64,000 bases of DNA from UTCFX2 sp963788305 (GTDB taxonomy: Bacteria > Chloroflexota > Anaerolineae > Anaerolineales > UBA4823): positions 104,624 through 168,623 of the forward strand of contig CAWBGK010000007.1 of the NCBI GenBank assembly GCA_963788305.1, read 5' to 3'. The notes beneath the pieces are model-generated. The model was not told the origin of the DNA. It made no database searches and saw only the letters and a program-made list of their open reading frames with translations. A program made the position numbers and the translations under genes. Below, in pieces: positions 50,928-59,848 of this stretch (positions are counted from its first letter, which is position 1; every line of letters starts with the position of its first letter).

Positions 50928-53900
50928 ATGAAACAGCGTATTCTTGTCATCTCGAGTATTGGGCTGATTCTGGCACTTTTTGGATCTGGCCAGGTCCAAA
51001 CTAAGGCAATCCAGGCGATCTCTATTGCACCCCTCAACACGCCATACAGCCTGGTTTTCACCTTCCAGGTTCCACCACTGCAATTCACTCAAACGGAGGA
51101 TGGCTCTTCCACACCGAGCCTTGAAGGATACGAAAATGGAGGCGCTCCGGGTGATCCAGTCTTGCCGGCTAAGCCTTACCTTATTGCTCTGCCGCCGGAT
51201 GTCATCCCTGAGAGTGTCAAAGCAGAGGTGCTGTCAGCTCAAACCACTGACCTCGATGAAACAAATCAGATCGAGCCCGCGCCCCCTGGCAAGACCTGGG
51301 TGGAGGACAAGGAAATGGTCCTGTGGGGCATGAATGCGGACAGTATCGTGGAAGGCAAGAACACCCAGGTCTATCATAATGACGCTTTCTTCCCCCAATC
51401 CCAATTAAGCTCCGTAAGATTCGACCAGATGCGCAAATGGCGTTTTGTGAGCCTGCTCCTGAGGCCGCTGCAGTACAACCCTGTCACCGAAAAGCTGCGC
51501 CTGACGACCGAAATGCAGGTGCAGGTAACATTTGAAAGGGCTCCGACCGTCGACCAGCAGCAGCTTCGGATCGAGCTGAGCGACACGGTCATGGACGAAC
51601 GCGCCGCGGAGTTATTCTATAACTATGCCGAGGCGCAGGCATGGTACCCACTCATGCCCAAACCGGCAGGCCTGACTACCACATATAATTATGTCATCAT
51701 CACGAGCAACTCAATTGTCAACAGCAGCAAAAAACTCAGCAGTTTTATTGCACACAAGCAAGACCAGGGATATAGCGTGCTGGTGGTCACCGAGGGCGAA
51801 TACGGCGGATTGACTGGCCAATGGCCGAACCGTCTGGCGCAGAAAATTCGTCGGTGGCTGATCGACAATTACCTGTCGATGTCGATCGAATATGTCCTGC
51901 TGATCGGCGATCCCACCCCATACAACCCTGATAATCCGAACCAGACGGTCGGCGATGTCCCCACTGTAATGTGCTGGTCCATGCGCAGATTCCTGGATAA
52001 GTATGGAAATCCGTTGGGACAGAATACCCCGACCGATTACCAGTATGCCAACCTTACCGGCAACTGGTTCTTGAACACCCATCATGATGGCGATGAATAC
52101 TGCGGAGAGCTGACCGATGACATTGGTTTAGGAGGTGTGAGTTTTCACCCGGATGTCTACGTAGGCCGAATCCCGGTCTATCAAAATGAACCCGGTTCGA
52201 TCCATTACCTCGACGACATCCTTGCCAAGACCATCGTCTACGAGGATTCAGGAGACCTGACCTGGCGCAAGCGGGCGCTGCTCCCGATGGGTTTTCTTGA
52301 TTCCATCACGGATGGCGGATACCTGGCCGAGGCGATGAAGAACACCTATTTGAATGCCGCTGGATACGATTCTCATACCCTGTATCAGCATACAGGCGAC
52401 GGGTGCTATTCCAGCTTTAGCTCCGACCAGAACCTCGTGAAATTTGCCGTGCGGGACCATTGGAAGAACCGTGATTACGGTCTTGTCACCTGGTTAGGAC
52501 ATGGGGGGTCCGATGGCACCGATATTGGTTATGAGGACTGCAATGTCGGCAAATTAATGTCCTCCTCGGATTCTGCGTACCTGGACCTGGGTGATGATCG
52601 CCCGGCGATCGTTTTTTCAGCATCCTGCTCGAACGGATATCCAGAAGATCAGAACAATTTGGGTTACAGCCTTTTACAATATGGCGCAATCGCCACTATT
52701 ACTGGTTTCAGGAATACGTACTATATCGAAGGAGTTTTTAATACCAATGAAGCTGGTATCTCCCAAATATCTTATTACGTAATGCAGCGGATTGTAAACG
52801 GCGAGACCGTGGGTCATGCGTTGTACGACGAGAAATACCAGATGAGCCTCAATAATATCTGGGACGACCTTGTAGCGAACTGGATTGCCTATAATCTTTA
52901 CGGCGATCCGTCCCTCAGCATCAATGATGGTCACATCGCCCCACCTGGCACACCCTATAATTTGACGGTTAGCCCGTTCAATGGCAGCATGAAACTCCTC
53001 TGGACCGACAATAGTGACAACGAGCTTGGCTTTGTGATTGAGCGCACAACCAACCCCTCGATCGCCTGGATGCAGGTGCACACCGTAGGGATCAACGAGA
53101 ATTCCTGGTCTGATAGCGGCTTATCTTGCGGCTCACACTATTTCTATCGCGTCCATGCTTACAATGCTTACGGCGGTTCCAGTAACAGCAATCAGGCTGA
53201 TGCCTGGATTTTGGATCTGGACGATTATGAGACCGATAATGCTTACAGTGATGCAAAATTTATTACCCCTGCCGGCTCGGGGGCGAGCGGGCAGACGCAT
53301 ACTTTCGACCACCCCGGCGATATCGACTGGGTCAAGTTCAACGCAGCCTGGGGCAAGATTTTCAGCATCACCACCTCCAACCTGGGAGTCAGCAATGATA
53401 CAGTTCTGGAGCTCTACGACCAAACCGGCTCTGGGCTGCTGGCGACGAATGACAATTGCACATCCGGCAGCACAGCCTCCTGCATCAACGACTGGGTCGC
53501 GCCGCCCGGCGGTGTTTTCTATATAAAAATCAATCACAAGAATGGCCAGGGCGGCTGCGTTGGCTACAATTATGACCTGGCGGTCAAGGAAGGCGGGGTG
53601 GCAGATTGGCCGGCCCAACCTTCCAATCTGACTGCGACGCCCATCTCACACTGCCAGGTCAACCTTTCCTGGATTTCTAACAGCTCCACCGAAACAGGCT
53701 TTGAAATCCAACGGTATGGCTGGCAGGACATGGGATTGGGAATAGGAATGATAAAATGGAATACGATCGCGATGGTCGGAGCGGGTGTGACGAACTATCA
53801 CGACACAGGGTTGGTGTGCAATACCGCTTATCCCTACCGTGTGAGCGCCTACAACGAAAACGGTAAATCGTTTTTCAGCAATGCTGCCAATGCCGTAACG

Positions 53901-54932
53901 TTTACTGCCGATGGCTTCGAGGCGGACGACTCCTCTTCCTCTGCCAGGACGATCACTGTAAACGGGAGTTCACAAGAACACACTTTTCATACCGAGGGCG
54001 ATCAGGACTGGGTGAAGTTCTCAGCCAGCGCGGGGCAGGTCTATACCATCACCACTTCGATCGTGGACTCCGCCAATGATACGGTCCTGGAATTGTATGA
54101 TACCAACGGCGAAACGAGCCTCGAGTGGAATGATGACTGCACCAGCCTGGCTGCCTGCATCAAGAAATGGGCCGCTCCAGCCAGCGGCACTTATTATGTG
54201 AAAGTCTCGAATTATCACGATAAAGGTGGCTGTCCTGGCTACGAATATACTTTGCGCGTGACCGGAACCAGCTCCGGCACCACTCTGGCAAGGCCATCCG
54301 GTATATACGCCTCAAACCCCAAAGTCAGCAGCATCCAACTGACCTGGCCTGATCCAGTTTCCACTCCGCACGCCTTCGAAGTCGAGCGCTGGGAAGTTTA
54401 TACGTCCACGCTAGGGCAGTGGCGCCAGATTGGCGTCGCCGGACCAGGTTTGATCTATAGGCCGGAGAAGACAGGCAGCGAGCTGCCTGATGATGGATAC
54501 GCCGGCTTTTCTGACAGCGGTTTGACCTGTAATACGACTTATTCCTACAGAATCCGTGCCTCTGACTCCCTTGGCAACTCGGCTTTCAGCGAAGTGATCG
54601 AAGCGACAACCTCTCAATGGGACACCTTTGAGCCGGATAATGATTACACTCAGGCGGGATTTCTATATGTGAACCTCCCTGAGCAGAACCACAACCTGGG
54701 GCCCGATATAGATTACGATTGGTTTCAGTTCACAGCCACAGCAGGCGAAGTCTATACGATCACCACTTCGCAGTTCACCCACAGCGACTGGAACTTGCTG
54801 CTCATGCAGCTCTATGACGACCCGACAGGTGTCCCTCGAGAAGGTGCCCAACGCTGCGGTGAAGATACAAGATCGCTGTGTATCAACGGCTGGTCCCCAA
54901 GCTCAAGCGGCACTTATTACACTCCAGATTAG
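50928..54932 (+). CDS. Secreted gingipain-like cysteine protease (peptidase C25) with FN3 and PPC domains, main part
   Basis: About 1334 residues from ATG 50928, preceded by GGAGG. A signal peptide (MKQRILVISSIGLILALFGSG) is followed by a propeptide-like region to about residue 220. The C25 catalytic domain follows, with the His in VTWLGHGGSDG (His525) and the nucleophile in FSASCSNGYPED (Cys567), the order found in gingipains. From about residue 675 there are alternating fibronectin-type III units (SPFNGSMKLLWTDNS, SHCQVNLSWISNSS, PKVSSIQLTWPDP) and PPC beta domains (GDIDWVKFNA, GDQDWVKFSA, IDYDWFQFTA). The frame is lost near 54917 by one extra base. It should degrade extracellular protein. 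Confidence 0.85.
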   Translation: MKQRILVISSIGLILALFGSGQVQTKAIQAISIAPLNTPYSLVFTFQVPPLQFTQTEDGSSTPSLEGYENGGAPGDPVLPAKPYLIALPPDVIPESVKAEVLSAQTTDLDETNQIEPAPPGKTWVEDKEMVLWGMNADSIVEGKNTQVYHNDAFFPQSQLSSVRFDQMRKWRFVSLLLRPLQYNPVTEKLRLTTEMQVQVTFERAPTVDQQQLRIELSDTVMDERAAELFYNYAEAQAWYPLMPKPAGLTTTYNYVIITSNSIVNSSKKLSSFIAHKQDQGYSVLVVTEGEYGGLTGQWPNRLAQKIRRWLIDNYLSMSIEYVLLIGDPTPYNPDNPNQTVGDVPTVMCWSMRRFLDKYGNPLGQNTPTDYQYANLTGNWFLNTHHDGDEYCGELTDDIGLGGVSFHPDVYVGRIPVYQNEPGSIHYLDDILAKTIVYEDSGDLTWRKRALLPMGFLDSITDGGYLAEAMKNTYLNAAGYDSHTLYQHTGDGCYSSFSSDQNLVKFAVRDHWKNRDYGLVTWLGHGGSDGTDIGYEDCNVGKLMSSSDSAYLDLGDDRPAIVFSASCSNGYPEDQNNLGYSLLQYGAIATITGFRNTYYIEGVFNTNEAGISQISYYVMQRIVNGETVGHALYDEKYQMSLNNIWDDLVANWIAYNLYGDPSLSINDGHIAPPGTPYNLTVSPFNGSMKLLWTDNSDNELGFVIERTTNPSIAWMQVHTVGINENSWSDSGLSCGSHYFYRVHAYNAYGGSSNSNQADAWILDLDDYETDNAYSDAKFITPAGSGASGQTHTFDHPGDIDWVKFNAAWGKIFSITTSNLGVSNDTVLELYDQTGSGLLATNDNCTSGSTASCINDWVAPPGGVFYIKINHKNGQGGCVGYNYDLAVKEGGVADWPAQPSNLTATPISHCQVNLSWISNSSTETGFEIQRYGWQDMGLGIGMIKWNTIAMVGAGVTNYHDTGLVCNTAYPYRVSAYNENGKSFFSNAANAVTFTADGFEADDSSSSARTITVNGSSQEHTFHTEGDQDWVKFSASAGQVYTITTSIVDSANDTVLELYDTNGETSLEWNDDCTSLAACIKKWAAPASGTYYVKVSNYHDKGGCPGYEYTLRVTGTSSGTTLARPSGIYASNPKVSSIQLTWPDPVSTPHAFEVERWEVYTSTLGQWRQIGVAGPGLIYRPEKTGSELPDDGYAGFSDSGLTCNTTYSYRIRASDSLGNSAFSEVIEATTSQWDTFEPDNDYTQAGFLYVNLPEQNHNLGPDIDYDWFQFTATAGEVYTITTSQFTHSDWNLLLMQLYDDPTGVPREGAQRCGEDTRSLCINGWSPSSSGTYYTPD

Positions 54933-55326
54933 CGGTCAGGGCGGCTGCCCCGGGCACGACTATACCCTGACTGTCGTGGACAGCCACCTCAGCGACAACT
55001 TGCCGGACCCACCCACAGCCTTTTCTGGGATTCTGACCCAGCCTGACCAGATTGATCTCTCCTGGGCTTACAGCGGGATTAACGTGAGTGGTTTTCGCCT
55101 TGAGCGCCTCGTCGGCGTCGGCTGGATGCAGGTGGCCAATCTGGGGTACGCTGCCACGAGCTACAGCGACACCGGCCTGGCTTGCGGTGAGCCGAATGTT
55201 TACCGTTTATTCGCCTACAATGACTGGGGTGGTTCGGCACCCGCCACGCTCGAGGAAATCAACACTCCAGCTTGCCTTTATCCGTACCCCGGATATCCAA
55301 TATTCCTTCCCGTTGTGAGGCGCTGA
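54814..55326 (+). CDS. C-terminal part of the C25-type protease (last PPC/FN3 units and tail)
   Basis: The true continuation starts near 54917 (YYLQISGQGGCPGHDY), where removing one A restores the frame; the earlier part of this frame is an artefact. It finishes the third PPC domain, adds a fourth FN3 domain (PDQIDLSWAYSGINVSGFRL, GLACGEPNVYRLFAYN) and ends YPGYPIFLPVVRR. Short aromatic/FLPxV ends of this kind are frequent on exported Chloroflexota proteins and may be a sorting or anchoring signal. That last point is from general knowledge and is not proven. Confidence 0.78.
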   Translation: MTTRQVSLEKVPNAAVKIQDRCVSTAGPQAQAALITLQISGQGGCPGHDYTLTVVDSHLSDNLPDPPTAFSGILTQPDQIDLSWAYSGINVSGFRLERLVGVGWMQVANLGYAATSYSDTGLACGEPNVYRLFAYNDWGGSAPATLEEINTPACLYPYPGYPIFLPVVRR

Positions 55327-55379
55327 TTTCCTTCAGGACTAAGCCAGGGAAGGTTCATCGTTTTTGATCCATAGATTTG

Positions 55380-55433
55380 GCAGGCAGTTTGTCGAGTTGA
55401 AGTTGCGTCCCCAATTTGCGACACGCTGCCTGC
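55380..55433. terminator. Stem-loop between the convergent protease and amidohydrolase genes
   Basis: GCAGGCAG (55380-55387) pairs with CTGCCTGC (55426-55433), extended inward by TGTCG/CGACA (55390-55394, 55419-55423). No clear T-run, but the position between two gene ends fits a terminator. Confidence 0.45.
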
Positions 55434-55437
55434 TGAA

Positions 55438-56415
55438 CTAAACCTGGTGGACCACCTTCCCGCCAACCATGGTCAGGTCAACTGTCAGATTGAGGATATC
55501 CTCTGTGGCTACCGTGTACGGATTGTCGTTCCAAACGATCAGGTCGGCAAATTTCCCCGGTTCCAGGGAACCTTTCTTATCCTCCGCAAAGTCAGCATAG
55601 GCGCCGGCCATGGTATGGGCGTACATCGCCTCTTCGATCGTTAGCGCCTGCTCGGGGCTGACTGGCTTTCTGGTGGGAGAGACGCGCACAATGCTGGAAT
55701 GTAACGTGGTCTGCGGATCCCACCACGGCATTGAAGGGGCGTCCGAGCTTAAACAAAGGGGTATTCCCATGTCCAGCCAGGTGCGGGTAGGGACCATCCG
55801 CTGCATTCGTTCCTCACCCCAGATCCTCTCAGCTCCATCTGCAAATGTCCGGATAAGCGTGGGCTGAGTGGAGATCACAACGCCGAGATCCTTTGTGCGC
55901 TGAAGCGCTTTGTCCGAATTCAACACAGAATGTTCGAGGCGATGCCGCGGGTCGGGGCGCGGATTGGCGTTCATGGCAAGCTCAATGGCATCCAGCGCCA
56001 TGTCCACCGCTGCGTCTCCGCCGGTATGCAGCGCGACCTGGTAGCCGGCATCGTGAAAGGCACGCACGGCCTCATTCAAATCATTCGGCTTCCAGATGGG
56101 GATGTTCCACGCAATGCCATCGTGGGGTTCATGGGTGTAGGAAGCTTCAAAAGCCCCATCCACCTGGAACTTTCCCCCTGCGAAACGCATGTAGTCGTCC
56201 TCGTAGCGAATAGCTTCGATGTCTTCGATGCGTCCATCAAGCTCCTGGACGTACTCCAGGACATTCATAATCTGCCCCCGAATAGTCATCTCACCGCGGC
56301 TTTGCAATATTGAAGAAAGCCTGCATGCGATCCATCCCGCGGCGTAGACATCCTGGAAGCTGGTTACACCCATCGCCGCAAAAGCAGCTTGCGGGTTCAG
56401 GATGCTGTTTTCCAT
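55438..56415 (-). CDS. Amidohydrolase (YtcJ-like), C-terminal part
   Basis: 325 residues. The metal-dependent hydrolase barrel continues with HTGGDAAVDMALDAIE (His ligand), HRLEHSVLNSDKAL (His) and LCLSSDAPSMPWWDP (catalytic Asp), ending in the beta-sandwich GSLEPGKFADLIVWNDNPY typical of imidazolonepropionase/YtcJ-type enzymes. It is one gene with the next entry. Dropping one A near 56416 (KAN to KAMENS) joins the frames. Confidence 0.88.
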   Translation of the reverse strand: MENSILNPQAAFAAMGVTSFQDVYAAGWIACRLSSILQSRGEMTIRGQIMNVLEYVQELDGRIEDIEAIRYEDDYMRFAGGKFQVDGAFEASYTHEPHDGIAWNIPIWKPNDLNEAVRAFHDAGYQVALHTGGDAAVDMALDAIELAMNANPRPDPRHRLEHSVLNSDKALQRTKDLGVVISTQPTLIRTFADGAERIWGEERMQRMVPTRTWLDMGIPLCLSSDAPSMPWWDPQTTLHSSIVRVSPTRKPVSPEQALTIEEAMYAHTMAGAYADFAEDKKGSLEPGKFADLIVWNDNPYTVATEDILNLTVDLTMVGGKVVHQV

Positions 56416-57208
56416 TAGCTTTTAAATCCATCAGATCCGGCGGCCAAAGGCGGCGGAAGTAGTCCATTGCCGGGTGATTCATGATCGTTCCATCAGGCTC
56501 GTTGTTGGCCTCGCGCAGAAAACGCCCATTGCCCGGATCGGACGTGCTGGCGTTTACACCAGCCATCTCGAGCGCCAGGCTGTTGACTGCCGCCATATGC
56601 CCACCCATGTTGATGACAAACAAAGGATGGTTAGGTGAAATGGGATCGAGGTCGTGCTTATTTGGGTAGCGGCCTTCGAAGGTAAGCCAGCCACTTCCAA
56701 GCACCCACTCCCCACGCGGAGTAATGGCTATTTTTTCGGAAAGCTTGTCCTGCATATCTTTTACCGTGAAGACAGTTGGCCAGCTGACATCCACGTACGC
56801 GGTTCCAAGCAGACCGCACGCGCTCAAATGGCAGTGGGCATCGATCAATCCGGGAGTGACCGTGCGCCCGTCTAAATCGATCACTTTTGTGCCGGCATCT
56901 GCCAGTTTTCGAACAGCTTGATCATCGCCGACAACCATGATGATCCCATTCTTGACGGCCAGAGCTTTCGCAATAGTGCGTTTTCCATCAATAGTGACGA
57001 TGTTGCCGTTGACCAGGATCGTATCTGGGACTGAACCTGGTGCCAACGCGCTGACCGGTGGAGCTGCCTGGTTTTCCGGCGTAGGTATCGCGGTCAGCTC
57101 CACCAGCTTGGAACCGCCCCCGCATGCCAGGCTGGCCCCACCCAGCGCAATGCCGCTCAGCCTTAGGAAATCGCGGCGAGTTATTTTTAGCTGATGAGAA
57201 TGGCTCAT
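56291..57208 (-). CDS. Amidohydrolase (YtcJ-like), N-terminal part with Tat/lipoprotein signal
   Basis: Starts MSHSHQLKITRRDFLRLSG, a twin-arginine motif (TRRDFLR), then a hydrophobic stretch ending ASLACGGG, which is also a plausible lipobox, so the enzyme is likely exported folded and perhaps lipid-anchored. VTPGLIDAHCHLSACGL holds the HxH metal ligands. The correct sequence runs to about 56418 and then enters the previous frame; the last 40 residues of this frame are artefact. Total length is about 590 residues, normal for YtcJ-like amidases/deacylases. Substrate unknown. Confidence 0.88.
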   Translation of the reverse strand: MSHSHQLKITRRDFLRLSGIALGGASLACGGGSKLVELTAIPTPENQAAPPVSALAPGSVPDTILVNGNIVTIDGKRTIAKALAVKNGIIMVVGDDQAVRKLADAGTKVIDLDGRTVTPGLIDAHCHLSACGLLGTAYVDVSWPTVFTVKDMQDKLSEKIAITPRGEWVLGSGWLTFEGRYPNKHDLDPISPNHPLFVINMGGHMAAVNSLALEMAGVNASTSDPGNGRFLREANNEPDGTIMNHPAMDYFRRLWPPDLMDLKANGKQHPEPASCFCGDGCNQLPGCLRRGMDRMQAFFNIAKPR

Positions 57209-57340
57209 CTATTATCTCCTTTTTTTGCCAACAATGAACCAAACGCCCGGTCTAAATACCCAACCCCACACCTTTACGCCTGTAGAATTAATGAGGAAAA
57301 CGAACCATCAATACTATACAACTATCTATCATTAAATTCA

Positions 57341-57359
57341 ATAACTAATTATTGCTTAT
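57341..57359. repeat. Target-site duplication, left copy
   Basis: The 19-base ATAACTAATTATTGCTTAT directly flanks the insertion sequence and recurs exactly at 58898-58916. Confidence 0.9.
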
Positions 57360-57384
57360 GTTATTGTTCAGCGAAATTGACACC
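57360..57384 (+). repeat. Left terminal inverted repeat of the IS
   Basis: The 25-base left end, starting GTTATTGTTCAGCG, matches the inverted right end at about 20 of 25 positions. Confidence 0.8.
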
Positions 57385-57413
57385 AGGTAACTGATCAGCG
57401 AAAATGTCACCCT

Positions 57414-58763
57414 ATGAGCGAAAGAGTGACATTGAGCATGGACGAAATCAAGCGAGTGTATGTGCTACAGCAGGTCGAAGAGAAGAAACTGAGCGGACGA
57501 GAAGCCGCCCAGCGGTTGGGTTTGTCCCTGCGGCAAGTACGGAGGCTGATGGTGAAGTATCGCGGAGCAGGGGCAGCGGGGCTGGCACACGGGAACCGCG
57601 GCCGAGCACCACATAACCGGGTGTGCGAAGAGGTGCGCAAGAAAATCCAGGAGCTGTCGGAAAAGGAGTATCGAGATTACAACGACAGCCACTTCACGGA
57701 AGAATTGGCAGAAGAGCACGAGCTGGTTCTTTCACGCTGCACCGTACGTCGCATCCGGCGGGAAGCAGGGCAAAAAAGCCCGCGCAAGCGACGAGCGCCA
57801 CGCCACCGGAGCTGGAGGGAGCGCAAGGAAAAGGTCGGGATGCTGCTGCAGACCGATGGCAGCCGGCATGACTGGCTGGAAGGTCGTGGGCCATACCTGA
57901 CCCTGATCGGCTACATCGATGATGCCACCGGTGAGTTACTGGGAGCAGTGTTTCGTGAACAAGAAGATGCGGCGGGGTATTTTCTTGGGCTGCGGAGCAT
58001 TTGCCAACAACAAGGCATCCCGGCGGCGATCTACGCCGACCGTCATTCGATCTTCCAGAGCTCAGCGAAGGCAACCATCGAGCAGGAACTAGACGGGGAA
58101 GAGCCCAAGAGCCAGTTTGGCAGGCTGGCGGACGAATTAGGGATCGAGTTGATCGCTGCTCGCAGCCCCCAGGCCAAGGGCCGAGTAGAACGGCTGTGGG
58201 GTACCCTCCAGGACCGTCTGGTAAAAGCCCTGCGCAAAGCCGGAGCATGCAACCAAGAACAAGCCAATCAGGTGCTGATCCATTACTTACCCAAATTCAA
58301 CCAGCGCTTCCGGGTAGAGCCGGCGCAGCCTGAAACAGCTTACCTGCCTTGGCCAATGCACCGCCAACTAGAAGACTTCTTCTGCTTCAAACATATACGC
58401 ACCGTTAGCAATGACAATACCCTCCCCTTCGATGGCCAGCGCTTACAAATACCTCCTGGCCACCAAAACAGCAGCTATGCACACAAACGTGTCGAAGTGC
58501 GCCAACACCTGGATGGTCGGCTGGAAGTGCGCTATCAGAATCAACGCCTGGCTATCTTCGACCCGGATGCAAATGGCCCTTTGCGTATGAAAAAATTCTC
58601 GCCCGCCCCGGGTCAAACAGCTAGCACGCCGGCATCGCAGGCTGAGCCGAAGAAGCAGCCTAAAAAGCCATTGGGTTCCAAGCCTTCGCCCGATCACCCC
58701 TGGCGCCGGTTTAAGGATAAACGCCTTGAGAAGATGTCAGATCCATCACAGGTGGCAGAATGA
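57414..58763 (+). CDS. ISNCY-family transposase (DDE)
   Basis: 449 residues. An N-terminal helix-turn-helix (SGREAAQRLGLSLRQVRRLM, residues 26-45) is followed by a second HTH-like part (LVLSRCTVRRIRREAG) and the RNase H-like core with LLQTDGSRHDWLEG (first Asp), AAIYADRHSIFQ (second Asp) and KGRVERLWGTLQDRL (Glu): a DDE triad. The C-terminal beta barrel is followed by a basic Pro/Lys tail. The start chosen is the ATG at 57414. It is 29 bases after the left terminal repeat and 3 bases after the inner site, so the transposase could block its own promoter. Confidence 0.92.
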   Translation: MSERVTLSMDEIKRVYVLQQVEEKKLSGREAAQRLGLSLRQVRRLMVKYRGAGAAGLAHGNRGRAPHNRVCEEVRKKIQELSEKEYRDYNDSHFTEELAEEHELVLSRCTVRRIRREAGQKSPRKRRAPRHRSWRERKEKVGMLLQTDGSRHDWLEGRGPYLTLIGYIDDATGELLGAVFREQEDAAGYFLGLRSICQQQGIPAAIYADRHSIFQSSAKATIEQELDGEEPKSQFGRLADELGIELIAARSPQAKGRVERLWGTLQDRLVKALRKAGACNQEQANQVLIHYLPKFNQRFRVEPAQPETAYLPWPMHRQLEDFFCFKHIRTVSNDNTLPFDGQRLQIPPGHQNSSYAHKRVEVRQHLDGRLEVRYQNQRLAIFDPDANGPLRMKKFSPAPGQTASTPASQAEPKKQPKKPLGSKPSPDHPWRRFKDKRLEKMSDPSQVAE

Positions 58764-58872
58764 AAAGACGAGCAGAGTTAATAATCATCTCTGGCTCGCC
58801 TTCCTTTGGGGTATTGCCGATTATACTTGGCTATCGGCTGAGGTCAAGATGACATTTTTGCTGATCAATTAG

Positions 58873-58897
58873 GGTGACAGAATCGCTGATCAATGAC
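58873..58897 (-). repeat. Right terminal inverted repeat of the IS
   Basis: Read on the minus strand it begins GTCATTGATCAGCGATTCTG, pairing with the left end; an inner related copy lies at 58848-58867. Confidence 0.8.
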
Positions 58898-58916
58898 ATA
58901 ACTAATTATTGCTTAT
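58898..58916. repeat. Target-site duplication, right copy
   Basis: Exact copy of the 19 bases at 57341-57359. Confidence 0.9.
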
Positions 58917-59301
58917 TTGGATATTTCTGAGTTGCACGGAAATCAAATCCATGGATCGAGCTAAAAATGTATTCCATCTCGATGCATAAAAAGGCAAGGT
59001 GCAGGCTCCCCTTTGCCTGCACCTTGCGTCAGGAAGCGTCCCCTGATCACCTCCGTATGACGTTTGGCTTTGTTACCTCATGCATAAGTCCTGCAAATCA
59101 GGTAACCTGGGGTCTTTTGCAATTCAACATTTCAAATTCTCGAGGATTTTCCCTTCCTTGCTGGTTAAGAACTCCCTGGTTGAAAAGATCCATCCAGGTG
59201 CTCAATGCAGAGCAAGCAATGCAATCAAAAAGATAAAATAACATCCCAGGTAAACCACAGTCACATCAGAGATACCATCATGCATGGAGAGTGATTCGAT
59301 T
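58917..59301. other. Intergenic region right of the IS; no supported gene
   Basis: Apart from a strong hairpin (58994-59027) I see no gene. An 89-codon plus-strand frame at 58967-59236 begins inside the hairpin region, has no ribosome site and an odd composition, so I do not call it. Confidence 0.5.
58994..59027 (-). terminator. Rho-independent terminator for minus-strand transcription
   Basis: A perfect 13-bp stem, GCAAGGTGCAGGC (58994-59006) with GCCTGCACCTTGC (59015-59027), 8-base loop. Read on the minus strand it is followed by CTTTTTATG, so it would stop transcripts coming from the right. Confidence 0.75.
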
Positions 59302-59760
59302 TCAAGTTACATCCTGCTGATCAGGATGCTCGATTGGTTTTTCGTGTTTCAAATCATTACATAACGAAGCATGCAACAAACCTAACAGTGCGGCGCTGGT
59401 TTTGAAGGATAAGGTTTCCTTGTTTCCAATTGCCTGAATTAGACCTTGCAGCTCTGCCGATTGAGCGGAATCATTAGGATCCACTAGCAGACGAAGGATG
59501 AATGTTTTTTTTATGCCGAATCAGGTTCTTCATAATAATCTGGTTTCAGCTTAACAAAACCAACTGCCAATCGATTGCCAGAATCGGCAGATAATCAGAA
59601 AAGACGGCACATCGGAAGCTATTTCTTGAGATAACTGATTGACTGATCAATCAAGCGGTTTTTTAAGATGGACCAACAGGGGCTTATGTCGAGCCGTCCC
59701 GTGAATTAATTCAAATAATCTTAAACCGGAACGTGATGCCTGCCATCGGGAAGGGTATCC
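59302..59760 (-). pseudogene. Decayed or error-broken gene of unknown family
   Basis: Protein-like text can be followed on the minus strand only by changing frame. From upstream: SRSGLRLFELIHGTARHKPL, then an in-frame TGA, SVNQLSQEIASDVPSFLI, a frame change to SGNRLAVGFVKLKPDYYEEP, another change to KKTFILRLLVDPNDSAQSAE, and finally the 60-residue open frame ending at 59302 (LQGLIQAIGNKETLSF...LLGLLHASLCND). The segments read as ordinary soluble protein, but I recognise no domain. At least two frameshifts and one stop. It ends 275 bases before a minus-strand terminator. Confidence 0.4.
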
Positions 59761-59848
59761 TTGAGTATTGAGATAACACTTAAGCCAACAAGTCGTCTGT
59801 TACGTCGCTTACCTGAGGCAGTCAGGTGCATCCGGTGTCAAGCAGCTT

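Larger units (their letters stand above)
57360..58897 (+). mobile_element. Complete insertion sequence, ISNCY (IS1202-like) group, 1538 bp
   Basis: The ends are defined by imperfect 25-bp inverted repeats (57360-57384 and 58873-58897; both contain TCAGCGA and CACC) and a 19-bp target duplication. Each end carries a second inner copy of the same about 20-base unit (57392-57411 and 58848-58867), so four transposase-binding-like sites are present. One gene fills the element. Long target duplications are known for the IS1202 group. The element lies about 130 bases upstream of the amidohydrolase start and may affect its promoter. Intact ends and an intact transposase suggest recent insertion. Confidence 0.88.

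Noticed and set aside
57694..58248. A 184-codon minus-strand frame inside the insertion sequence
   Set aside because: Antisense to the transposase, whose DDE motifs are clear.
58967..59236. An 89-codon plus-strand frame right of the IS
   Set aside because: It spans a terminator hairpin, has no ribosome site and no recognisable protein character.
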